Origin: Stenotrophomonas rhizophila
GTDB lineage: Bacteria > Pseudomonadota > Gammaproteobacteria > Xanthomonadales > Xanthomonadaceae
NCBI RefSeq assembly: GCF_003651185.1
Contig: NZ_RCDC01000004.1
Location: forward strand, 1,598,659 to 1,662,658
Length of the DNA: 64,000 bases
Reading direction: 5' to 3'
Positions within the stretch are counted from its first letter, which is position 1, and each line of letters opens with the position of its first letter. The notes beneath the pieces are model-generated. The model was not told where the DNA came from and did not search any database. It was given only the letters and a program-made list of their open reading frames with translations. Below are positions 47,607 to 56,354 of this stretch, one piece after another. Both the position numbers and the translations under genes were made by a program.

Positions 47607-47710
47607 GCTTTTGGAAAACAGTATCTGCCGGAGCATGACGTCCCGCCCATGTGCGTGCGGGAGAGGCTGGTAAGCTCGGACGCTTCCGCCCCGTTTCCCG
47701 GAGTTCGTCC

Positions 47711-49132
47711 ATGCGTCGCCGCGTCCTTGCCATCGCATCTTCCCTCGCCCTGCTGGCCGCGCCCGCGTTCGCGGCGACCGGTATCACCACGCTGCCGCCG
47801 ACCTCGCTGGCCACCGCCGCCGAGCTGCGCGAGCAGGCCCTCAAGGACGACACCGGCTGGAAGGTGGTCGAATCGCTGACCACCGAGATCGGCCCGCGCA
47901 TCGCCGGCAGTGAAGCCGACGCACGCGCCGTGGCCTGGGCGGTGGCGAAGTTCAAATCACTGGGCTTCGACAAGGTTTGGACCGAGCCGGTCACCTTCCC
48001 CAAGTGGGAGCGCCGCAGTGAGCACGCCGAAGTGATCGGCAAGCACGCCCAGCCGCTGACCATCACCGCACTGGGCGGCAGCCCGGGCGGCACGGTGGAG
48101 GCCGAGGTGGTGCGCTTCGCCGATCTGGCCGCGCTGCAGGCCGCGCCGGCCGGCTCGCTGAAGGGCAAGATCGCCTTCGTCGATTACCAGATGACCGCCT
48201 ACCGCGATGGCCGTGACTACGGCAACGGTGGCGCGGTGCGCAGCAAGGGCCCGTCCGAGGCGATCCGCAAGGGCGCGATCGGCTTCGTGATGCGCTCGGC
48301 CGGCACCGATTCGCACCGCGTGCCGCACACCGGCATCACCCGCTTCGATGACGGCCTGACCCCGGTCCCGGCTGCCGCGCTGTCGGTGCCCGATGCCAAC
48401 CAGCTGGCGCGCCTGGTCGCGCTCGGCAGCACCACGCTCAAACTCAGCCTGGATTGCGGCTGGGACGGCAAGGCGACCTCGTACAACGTGATCGGCGAGA
48501 TCACCGGGCGCAGCCTGCCCAAGGAAGTGGTGGTGATCGGCGGTCACCTCGATTCCTGGGACCTGGGCACCGGCGCGGTGGATGACGGCGCCGGCGTGGG
48601 CATCACCATGGCGGCCGGCCATCTGATCGGCCAGCTCAAGCAGGCGCCCAAGCGCACCATCCGCGTGATCGCCTTCGCCAACGAGGAGCAGGGCCTGTAC
48701 GGCGGCAAAGCGTATGCCGAAGCGCACGCCAAGGATGTGGTGCTGCACCAGCTCGCGGCCGAGAGCGATTTCGGCGCGGGCCGCATCTACGCCTTCAACA
48801 CCGGCTCACCGAACCCGGCCACCTCGCGCGAAGCCACCCGCCAGATCGCCGAGGTGCTCAAGCCGCTCGGCATCGAGTACGCCGCCGACAAGGGTGGCCC
48901 GGGCCCGGACGTGGGTCCGCTGGCGGCCAAGGGTGGCGCGTGGGCGTGGCTGGCACAGGATGGCAGCGACTACTTCCACCTGCACCACACCGCGGACGAC
49001 ACGCTCGACAAGATCGACCCGGCCGCACTGGCGCAGAACGTAGCGGCGTATACCGTGTTCGCCTATCTGGCCGCCGAGGCCGAGGGCAGCTTCGGCAGCG
49101 AAGCCAAGCCGACCACGCCGCCGAGCGAATAA
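47711..49132 (+). CDS. M28-family zinc aminopeptidase
   Basis: A 473-residue exported peptidase. The signal peptide is RVLAIASSLALLAAPAFA. A PA-type insert lies at about 150-260. The M28 catalytic domain has the ligand series GGHLDSWDLGTGAVDDGAG (His, Asp), AFANEEQGLYGG (Glu-Glu), AAESDFG (Asp) and HHTADDT (His), so both zinc sites look complete. It probably trims peptides in the periplasm or outside the cell. The ATG at 47711 matches the signal peptide. The stop codon runs directly into a run of A residues that forms the T tract of a terminator on the other strand. Confidence 0.9.
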   Translation: MRRRVLAIASSLALLAAPAFAATGITTLPPTSLATAAELREQALKDDTGWKVVESLTTEIGPRIAGSEADARAVAWAVAKFKSLGFDKVWTEPVTFPKWERRSEHAEVIGKHAQPLTITALGGSPGGTVEAEVVRFADLAALQAAPAGSLKGKIAFVDYQMTAYRDGRDYGNGGAVRSKGPSEAIRKGAIGFVMRSAGTDSHRVPHTGITRFDDGLTPVPAAALSVPDANQLARLVALGSTTLKLSLDCGWDGKATSYNVIGEITGRSLPKEVVVIGGHLDSWDLGTGAVDDGAGVGITMAAGHLIGQLKQAPKRTIRVIAFANEEQGLYGGKAYAEAHAKDVVLHQLAAESDFGAGRIYAFNTGSPNPATSREATRQIAEVLKPLGIEYAADKGGPGPDVGPLAAKGGAWAWLAQDGSDYFHLHHTADDTLDKIDPAALAQNVAAYTVFAYLAAEAEGSFGSEAKPTTPPSE

Positions 49133-49163
49133 AAAAAAAGCCCGGTCGCAATGCGACCGGGCT
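49132..49163 (-). terminator. Strong minus-strand terminator
   Basis: On the minus strand AGCCCGGTCGC-ATT-GCGACCGGGCT (11-base stem) is followed by at least eight T residues. No minus-strand gene ends close by; the nearest ends 254 bases away at 49417. This leaves a possible long untranslated region or a small RNA. Confidence 0.9.
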
Positions 49164-49310
49164 ACCGGGATAACGTCACACCCCACGCGGTGAGCGCCGC
49201 TAGACCTTCGCGGTCCGGACAAGCGGATCGCCGCGCTGCGGGGGTGTCTCTCCTCACCCACGCAGCACAGCGCCCGCCCGGCACTGTGCGCAGTTTGCAC
49301 TGCATGCACT
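49133..49310 (-). ncRNA. Candidate small structured RNA
   Basis: The minus strand between 49310 and the terminator folds into several hairpins. The clearest is GCTGCG-T-GGGTG / CACCC-C-CGCAGC (about 49237-49266), with loop AGGAGAGA holding a GGA like those bound by RsmA/CsrA. Others are GACC-GCGAA-GGTC and GCGG-CGCTCA-CCGC. No known family (6S, SRP, RNase P) fits. It may equally be the 3' untranslated region of the SpoU methylase gene. The 5' end is a guess. Confidence 0.25.
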
Positions 49311-49416
49311 ATGCGATTAATCCGAATCGGATGTAGTCACGACGATTTCGGTGAAACCGATCACACCGTGGGTGGCGCGAATGACGCCGCGCTCCCCCCG
49401 AAAACGCTCGCAGTGG

Positions 49417-50256
49417 TCAAACGCGACTGCGTCCGTACCACTGCGCCAACAATACGGCCGTCGCCGAGGCGACGTTGAGGCTTTCCACGGCACCGGTGCC
49501 CGGGATGGAAACCTGGTGGTCGCAGTCCTGCGCCAGCTCGCGATCCATGCCCTCGCCTTCGGCGCCCATGACGTAGACCAACCGCGACGGCAGCGTAGTG
49601 GCGAACAGATCATCCCCGCCTTCCACCAGCGTGGCAGCCAGACTCAACCCGGCCGCGCGCAGCTGCGCCATCGCCTCGGGCAGTTCCGGCAGACGCACCA
49701 GCGGCACCGCCTCGGCGCCACCTTCGGCCACGCGCGCGGCCGCACCGGACAGCGCCAGCGTGGAATCCGGTGGCAGCAGCAGCCCGGCCACACCGAAGTG
49801 CGCCGCCGAGCGCAGGATCGCGCCGAAGTTGTGCGGGTTGCCCACGCCATCCAGCCACAGCGCCAGCACCGGCTTGTCGGCCGGCAGCGTGGCCAGCCAT
49901 TCGTCCAGCGCCAGCATCGGCGCACGCAGCACGTCGGCCACCAGACCCTCGTGGTGGGTCGTCGCGGCGAGCTTGTTCAGATCGCCGTCTTCCACCACGC
50001 GGTAACCGACGCGGTTGGCCACGCACCATTTCAGCACTGGCTGCATGCGCGGGATCAGCGCCTCGGTCAGGTACAGCTTGCGCAGCGCCTGCGGGCGATG
50101 CTCGAACAGGGCCTGCACGGCATTCCAGCCGTACAGGCGCAGCTCGTCGTTGCCGCGGCCGGGCGGCGGCGGCGTGCCACCTTCGCGGGGCGGCAACGGC
50201 GTGGCGCGCGGCGGCCGCGAGGACGGACGGCGCGCATTCTTCCAGGGATCATTCAC
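49417..50256 (-). CDS. SpoU/TrmH-family RNA 2'-O-methyltransferase
   Basis: About 280 residues. An N-terminal SpoU substrate-binding domain (LRLYGWNAVQALFEHRPQAL) precedes the knotted SPOUT domain with motif 1 VGNPHNFGAILRSAAHFG, motif 2 LVYVMGAEGEGMDRE and motif 3 VSIPGTGAVESLNVASATAVLL. It methylates a ribose in rRNA or tRNA; the target cannot be told. I chose GTG at 50256, with GGAG about 10 bases upstream. The start overlaps the stop of the upstream AGCS gene, so the two are probably coupled. Confidence 0.88.
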   Translation of the reverse strand: MNDPWKNARRPSSRPPRATPLPPREGGTPPPPGRGNDELRLYGWNAVQALFEHRPQALRKLYLTEALIPRMQPVLKWCVANRVGYRVVEDGDLNKLAATTHHEGLVADVLRAPMLALDEWLATLPADKPVLALWLDGVGNPHNFGAILRSAAHFGVAGLLLPPDSTLALSGAAARVAEGGAEAVPLVRLPELPEAMAQLRAAGLSLAATLVEGGDDLFATTLPSRLVYVMGAEGEGMDRELAQDCDHQVSIPGTGAVESLNVASATAVLLAQWYGRSRV

Positions 50257-51766
50257 TACGGGACAGCTCCAGCTTGCGGGTACGCCAGAAATCGGCGTTC
50301 TTGATGCCAAGTGCATCGGGGTCGAAGGTCGGATCCAGGCCGAGCTTCTTTTGGCGTTCGTAGTCGCGCAGGGCCAGCATCGCCGGCTTCTGCACGATCA
50401 GGATCGCGATGATGTTCAACCACGCCATCAGGCCTACGCCGATGTCGCCCAGCGCCCACGCCATGCCGGCATTGTGGAAGGCACCGAAGATCACCATGCC
50501 GATGATGCCCAGGCGGAGCAGCAGGACGGTCAGCGGGCGCTTGGCGTTGTTGTTGACGTAGGTCAGGTTGGTCTCGGCCATGTAGTAATAGGCCATGATC
50601 GTGGTGAAGGCGAAGAAGAAGATCGCGATCGCCACGAAGGCCGCACCGAAGCCCGGGATGACGGTTTCCACCGCCGCCTGCGCGTAGCCCGCGCCTTCGG
50701 CGACACCGGCCAGGCCGGCGAACACGGGCGCGCCGCCCGGCACCGGGGAATACACGTTGTAGGTGCCCGCGGCCAGGATCAGGAAGGCGGTGGCGGTGCA
50801 CACCATCATGGTGTCGAAGTAGATCGCGAAGGCCTGCACGTAACCCTGCTTGGCCGGGTGCGAAACCTCCGAGGCGGCGGCCGCATGCGGGCCGGTACCC
50901 TGGCCGGCCTCGTTGGCGTAGATGCCGCGCTTGACGCCCCACTCCACCGCCAGACCCATCATCGCGCCGAACGCGGCATGCGCACCGAAGGCGCTGCTGA
51001 ACACCGTGCGGAACATGTCCGGCACGCGGTCGTAGTTGATGATCATGATGGTGATGGCCATCAGGATGAAGGCGGCGGCCATGAACGGAACGACCACCTC
51101 GGCGAAGTTGGCGATGCGCTTGACGCCGCCGAAGATCACCACCGACAGCAGCAGCGCGACCACGATACCGATGCCCAGCTTGAGCGCCTGCACCGATTCC
51201 AGGCCCATGAACTGGCCATCCAGCGGCCCGCACAGGGCGCCGCCGCGGCAGGCGTTGATGATGCTGTCGGCGATGGCATTGGCCTGCACGCCCGGCATCA
51301 GGAAGCCGGCGGCGATGATGGTCGCCACGGCGAAGGCCAGGGCGTACCACTTCAGGCCCATGGCCTTTTCGATGTAATACGCCGGGCCACCGCGGTAGCG
51401 GCCTTCGGCATCCTTGGTCTTGTAGATCTGCGCCAGGGTGCATTCCACATACGAGGTGGACGCACCGAGGAAGCCCATCACCCACATCCAGAAGATCGCA
51501 CCGGGGCCGCCGAAGGCGATCGCGGTGGCCACACCGGCGATGTTGCCGATGCCCATCCGGCCGGCCATGGACATGGCCAGCGCCTGGAACGAAGACACGC
51601 CCGCGTCGGATTTCTCACCCTGCACGGTGAGCCGGCACATTTCCACGAACCCACGGATCTGCATGAACCGGGTACGGGCACTGAAGTACAGGCCTGCGGC
51701 AAGACACAGGAAGATCAGAGCTTTGCTCCAGATGATCCCGTTGATGAAACTGACTACTTCTTCCAC
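50249..51766 (-). CDS. Sodium:alanine symporter (AGCS family)
   Basis: A 505-residue carrier with about 11 hydrophobic helices. Family marks are [30 protein letters not shown] near residue 75 (here [10 protein letters not shown]) and the central [30 protein letters not shown]. It takes up alanine or glycine with sodium. The start is GTG at 51766 with GGAGAG about 6 bases upstream. It is followed by the overlapping SpoU methylase gene. Confidence 0.92.
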   Translation of the reverse strand: [505 protein letters not shown]

Positions 51767-51868
51767 GCGCTCTCTCCAGTCGGCGGAAACAAAAGGAACG
51801 TCCCCGTCGGCTGGGACCCGGTCGATTCTCCACGATCCGCGCCGGAGTGCGTAGTGGCAATTTCGATG

Positions 51869-51891
51869 AATGGGCGGCCATGCCGCCCATT
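51869..51891 (-). terminator. Weak terminator of the RND operon
   Basis: Stem AATGGGCGGC / GCCGCCCATT with loop ATG, starting about 5 bases after the RND pump stop on the minus strand. No T run follows, so its strength is uncertain. Confidence 0.5.
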
Positions 51892-51895
51892 CGGG

Positions 51896-54800
51896 TCAGG
51901 CATGGCCGCCGACCGAGGGCGTTTGCGCTTCCTGGCGAGCCAGTTCACGCGCCACGGCTTCCGGCGAGCGGGTGTACGGGGCCAGCAGCGAGTAGAACGC
52001 CGGCACCACGAACAGCGACAGGAACGTGGACACGGTCACGCCGAAGATCACCACCACGCCGATCGTGCCGCGGCTGGCCGAGCCCGGGCCACCGGCCACC
52101 ACCAGCGGGATCGCACCGACCACGGTGGCGATGGAGGTCATCAGGATCGGGCGCAGGCGCACCATCGCCGATTCGACGATGGCCTGGTGCACGTTGCGGC
52201 CCTCATCGCGCAGCTGGTTGGCGAACTCCACGATCAGGATGCCGTTCTTGGCCGCCAGGCCCACCAGCATCACGATGCCGATCTGGCTGAACAGGTTGAT
52301 CGTGCCACCACTGACATACAGCCCCAGCAGCGCGCCGAGCACGCCCAGCGGCACCGTCAGCATGATCACCAGCGGGTGGATGAAGCTCTCGAACTGCGCA
52401 GCCAGCACCAGGAACACCACCAGCAGCGCCATCGCGAAGGTCAGCAGCACGGCGCTGCCCGCGTTCTGGTACTCGCGCGATTCGCCCTTCCAGCTGATCT
52501 GCGCATGCTGCGGCAGCTCTTCACTGGCCACCTGCTGGGCCCAGGCGATGGCCTCGCCCAGCGGATAGCCCGGGGCCAGGCCGGCGTTGATGGTGATCGA
52601 GCGCAGCCGGTTGAAGCGGTTGAGGCTGCCGGCTTCGGCCACTTCGCTGAGCGTGACCAGGTTGGACAGCGGGACCAGTTCGCCGCCACTGGCACGCACG
52701 CGGATCGCGGCCAGATCCGACGGCGAGGCGCGGCCGTCGCGCCCGGCCTGGACCAGCACGTCGTACTCCTCGCCGTTGTCGACGAAGGTGGTGACGCGGC
52801 GCGAGCCCATCATGGTTTCCAGCGCGCTGCCGATCGCGGTGACCGATACGCCCAGATCGGCCGCACGCTGGCGATCGATGTTCACGCGCATCTGCGGGCG
52901 GGTTTCCTTGTAATCCGAGTCCGCACCGACCAGGCCAGGGTTGTCGGCCATGCGCAGCAGCATGCGGTCACGCCACTGCGCGATCTCCGCGTATTCCGGG
53001 CCACCCAGCACGATCTGGAACGGCTGGCCCTGGCTGCGCACCAGACCGCCACCCACCTGGGTACGCACGCGCACGCCCCGCAGGTCATTGAGGTGGGTCT
53101 GCAGCTCGGCCGCTACATCCGGGGTGGAGACATCGCGCTGACGCCAGGGCTGCAGGAACACGCTGATGCGGCCGGTATGCATTTCCTCGCTGGAGCCCCA
53201 GCCGCCGGGCACGCGTGGGTTGGCACGCACGATCGGCTCATCTTCGCCGACGAAACCGGAAACGATCTTCTCGACCTGCTGGACCTGGCCGACGGTGTAA
53301 TCGAAGCCCGCACCTTCCGGGCCATCGATCATGATCTGGAAGGAGCCGCGGTCTTCGGCCGGGGCCAGCTCGGACGGCAGCACCTTGAGCAGCAGCGCGC
53401 TGGCCAGCAGCGAGAGGATCATCACCACGATATAGACCCACGTGCGGGTCACATGCGCTTCCAGGAAACGCCCGTAGGCGGCCGACAGGCGATCCAGATT
53501 GCGGTTGATCACCCCGTGCAGGCCCTTCGGTGCCTGGCCGGTGTGCGGCTTGAGCAGCTTGGAGGCCATCATCGGGGTCAGCGTCAGCGACACGAACGCC
53601 GACAGCGCCACCGCCGCGGCCAGTGCGACGGCCAGCTCGCGGAACAGGCGACCGGTGTTGCCTTCCAGGAAGCCGACCGGCAGGAACACCGCGACCAGCA
53701 CCGCGGTGGTGGCGATGACCGCGAACGCCACCTGGGTGGTGCCGCGTTTGGAGGCGACCAGCGGCGGCTCGCCCAGATCGATGCGGCGCTGCACGTTCTC
53801 CACCACGACGATGGCGTCATCCACCACCAGGCCGATACACAGTACCAGCGCGAGCAGGGTCAGCAGGTTGATCGAAAAACCGAAGGCATACAGCGCGATG
53901 AAGGCCGCGATCAGACAGACCGGCACCGTCACCGCGGGAATCAACGCGGCGCGGAAACTGCCCAGGAACAGCCAGATCACCGCCAGCACCAGCAGCATCG
54001 CCTCGACCAGCGTGGCGTACACGCGATCGACCGCGGCCTCGATGAAAGTGGTGTTGTCGAAGGCCACGAAGATGCGGGTGCCTTCCGGCAGCGTGCTGCT
54101 GATCCGGTCGGCTTCCGCGCGCGCTTCACGGGCGACATCCAGCGCGTTGGCGGTGGAGGTCTTGACGATGCCCAGGCCGATGTTCGGCTCGCCATTGCTG
54201 CGGTAGTAGGCCCGGCGCTCAGACGAGGCCAGTTCGATCTTGGCCACATCGCCCATGCGCACCACGTACCCATCAGTGCCCTTGCCGAGCGGGATGCCGG
54301 CGAAGTCCTCGGGTTTGACGTAGTTGCGCTCCACGCGCAGGGTGAAATCGCGGTCGGCCGATTCGATGCGGCCAGCCGGCAGTTCCACGTTCTCGTTGCG
54401 CAGCGCGCTTTCCACATCGCCCACGGTGAGGCCGCGCGCGGCGAGCTGGTCGCGGTCCAGCCAGATCCGCATCGCATAGCGCTGGCGGCCACCGATACGC
54501 ACCTGGGCCACGCCATCCAGGCTGGAGAAGCGGTCGACGATGTAGCGGTCGGCGTAGTCGCTCAGCTCCAGCGTATCCATCGAGGTCGAGCTCATGTTGA
54601 GCCAGATGATGGGGTCGGCGTCGCTCTCGACCTTGGCGATTTCCGGCGGCCGCGCCTCTTCGGGCATGCGGTCGGCAACGCGGCTGACCGCATCGCGCAC
54701 ATCGTTGGCGGCCGCTTCGATATCGCGGTTGGACGTGAATTCGATACTGACCTGCGAGCGCCCGTTGGAGCTGCGCGCGTTGATCGTATCGATGCCTTCG

Positions 54801-55021
54801 ATGCCGGCCAGCGCATCTTCCAGTACCTGGGTGATGCGGCTTTCGATGACCGCTGCCGACGCGCCGGTGTAATCGACCGAGACCGAGACGATCGGCGGAT
54901 CGATCGCAGGCAGTTCGCGCAGGGTCAAACGCGTGAATGACATGAAGCCCAGCACGACCAGCAGCAGGCTCATCACCACGGCGAAGACCGGCCGCTGGAT
55001 GGAAACGTCGGAAAGCTTCAT
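51896..55021 (-). CDS. RND efflux pump inner-membrane transporter (HAE1/AcrB type)
   Basis: A 1041-residue proton-driven pump with 12 helices and two large periplasmic loops. The N-terminus is MKLSDVSIQRPVFAVVMSLLLVVLGF, and the proton-relay Asp pair lies in TM4 (LCIGLVVDDAIVVVENVQRR). The C-terminal half has GIVMLVGLAAKNGILIVEFANQLRDEG. It overlaps the adaptor gene by four bases (ATGA). No outer-membrane channel gene follows, so it would need a shared TolC-type channel. S. maltophilia has several such pairs (SmeGH, SmeMN); I cannot tell which one this is. Confidence 0.93.
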   Translation of the reverse strand: MKLSDVSIQRPVFAVVMSLLLVVLGFMSFTRLTLRELPAIDPPIVSVSVDYTGASAAVIESRITQVLEDALAGIEGIDTINARSSNGRSQVSIEFTSNRDIEAAANDVRDAVSRVADRMPEEARPPEIAKVESDADPIIWLNMSSTSMDTLELSDYADRYIVDRFSSLDGVAQVRIGGRQRYAMRIWLDRDQLAARGLTVGDVESALRNENVELPAGRIESADRDFTLRVERNYVKPEDFAGIPLGKGTDGYVVRMGDVAKIELASSERRAYYRSNGEPNIGLGIVKTSTANALDVAREARAEADRISSTLPEGTRIFVAFDNTTFIEAAVDRVYATLVEAMLLVLAVIWLFLGSFRAALIPAVTVPVCLIAAFIALYAFGFSINLLTLLALVLCIGLVVDDAIVVVENVQRRIDLGEPPLVASKRGTTQVAFAVIATTAVLVAVFLPVGFLEGNTGRLFRELAVALAAAVALSAFVSLTLTPMMASKLLKPHTGQAPKGLHGVINRNLDRLSAAYGRFLEAHVTRTWVYIVVMILSLLASALLLKVLPSELAPAEDRGSFQIMIDGPEGAGFDYTVGQVQQVEKIVSGFVGEDEPIVRANPRVPGGWGSSEEMHTGRISVFLQPWRQRDVSTPDVAAELQTHLNDLRGVRVRTQVGGGLVRSQGQPFQIVLGGPEYAEIAQWRDRMLLRMADNPGLVGADSDYKETRPQMRVNIDRQRAADLGVSVTAIGSALETMMGSRRVTTFVDNGEEYDVLVQAGRDGRASPSDLAAIRVRASGGELVPLSNLVTLSEVAEAGSLNRFNRLRSITINAGLAPGYPLGEAIAWAQQVASEELPQHAQISWKGESREYQNAGSAVLLTFAMALLVVFLVLAAQFESFIHPLVIMLTVPLGVLGALLGLYVSGGTINLFSQIGIVMLVGLAAKNGILIVEFANQLRDEGRNVHQAIVESAMVRLRPILMTSIATVVGAIPLVVAGGPGSASRGTIGVVVIFGVTVSTFLSLFVVPAFYSLLAPYTRSPEAVARELARQEAQTPSVGGHA

Positions 55022-56106
55022 CCGGCGGTGTCCGGTTCGGCCGACGCGGCCGCGGCCGGCGCGACCGGTGCAGCGTCTTCGGCCTGGATCTTCAGGCCCG
55101 GGCGCAGCTTGCCGGTGCCGTCCACCACGATGCGGTCACCCACGGCGAGGCCTTCGCGGATTTCCACCACACCGCTGCGGCGCCCGCCGGCGACGATGTC
55201 GGCACGCTCCACGCTCTGGTCCGGCGTGACCCTGAACACGTAGGAATCGCGTCCGACCTGGACGACCGCGATTTCAGGGATGACCAGCGCCTGGCGCTCG
55301 GGGCGGAACATGCGCACATCCAGCAGCATGCCCGGGCGCAGTGCGTGATCGGCATTGATGAAGTCCGCACGCACGGTGACCGCACGCGTGCCCGGATCCA
55401 CGCGGGTATCGATGGTGGCGACCTTGCCTTCGAAGTTGCGGCCCGGATACGCCACGCTGGTCGCGTTGACCTTGTCGCCGGTGCTCAGCGAGGCCAGCTC
55501 GGCTTCGGGCACCTGGAAGTCAACGTGCATGCGCTCGATGTCATCGAGCGTGGTGATCGCGGTGCTGGGGGTGACCAGCGAACCGGCGCTCACCTGGCGG
55601 ATGCCCAGCACGCCGGCGAACGGCGCACGCACCCGGCGGTCGCCGATGTCGGACTGCATTTCGCGCACGCGGGCATCAGCGGCGTCGCGGATGGCGCGCT
55701 GCGTGTCCAGCGTGGAGCTGGCCACCAGTTGCTGGGCGGCGAGTTCGCGCTGGCGCTTGTACAGCTGGTCCGCCTCCAGGAACGTGGCCTGGGCCTGCAG
55801 CAGCGCGGCTTCCTGGGCCTGGCCGCGCAGGGTGACCAGCGGCGTGCCGGCACTGACCTGCTGGCCACTTTCGAAGTGCACCGTCTCGATGATTTCGCTG
55901 ACCTTGGCGGTAACCGTCACCGACTCGCGCGCCTTCGCCGTGCCCAGTGCCTGCAGCGTGTCGCTCCATGCCGAAGCCTTCACCACCTGGGTGGTGACCG
56001 GTACGGCGTCTGCCTGCCGGCGAGCGGCCTCGTCTTTACTGCCACACCCTGCCAAAGCGACCAAGGCGATGCCAGCGGCGAAGCGCGCTGCGATGCGTCC
56101 CAACAT
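55018..56106 (-). CDS. RND efflux periplasmic adaptor lipoprotein
   Basis: A 362-residue membrane-fusion protein. The signal peptide ends in lipobox LVALAGC. Residues 40-330 have a lipoyl/hairpin region (VSEIIETVHFESGQQVSAGTPLVTL), a coiled-coil hairpin (LYKRQRELAAQQLVASSTLDTQRAI), a second lipoyl half (VRAPFAGVLGIRQVSAGSLV) and a beta-barrel. The ATG at 56106 fits the lipoprotein signal; the longer frame upstream is not coding. It is the first gene of the two-gene pump operon and no regulator adjoins it. Confidence 0.92.
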   Translation of the reverse strand: MLGRIAARFAAGIALVALAGCGSKDEAARRQADAVPVTTQVVKASAWSDTLQALGTAKARESVTVTAKVSEIIETVHFESGQQVSAGTPLVTLRGQAQEAALLQAQATFLEADQLYKRQRELAAQQLVASSTLDTQRAIRDAADARVREMQSDIGDRRVRAPFAGVLGIRQVSAGSLVTPSTAITTLDDIERMHVDFQVPEAELASLSTGDKVNATSVAYPGRNFEGKVATIDTRVDPGTRAVTVRADFINADHALRPGMLLDVRMFRPERQALVIPEIAVVQVGRDSYVFRVTPDQSVERADIVAGGRRSGVVEIREGLAVGDRIVVDGTGKLRPGLKIQAEDAAPVAPAAAASAEPDTAG

Positions 56107-56354
56107 GTGATGCAATCCCGGTTGTTTCTCGACCGCCGAGTGTATAGAGGGGTCGAGCCGGGGCATATGTGCCAAGCGTTTACCGGCCTGTTCACATCTG
56201 CCGGTGACGGGCGAAGGCCTTTCCGTGCTGGGGCCTGCACAGGATGTATCGCCATGTATCGACGCATGTCGAAGTGCGCGGCACGCGCCGGGGTGTCGGA
56301 TCCAGCGGCGCCGGGCGCCGGGCGGGAGACAGGTCCCCCACCCGGCCAACGTAC

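Noticed and set aside
50015-54940. Open frame of 1641 codons on the plus strand
   Set aside because: It lies opposite the RND pump, the AGCS carrier and the SpoU methylase, each with clear domains. Its product is a low-complexity mix of His, Gln, Arg, Ala and Gly, typical of the antisense of GC-rich genes.
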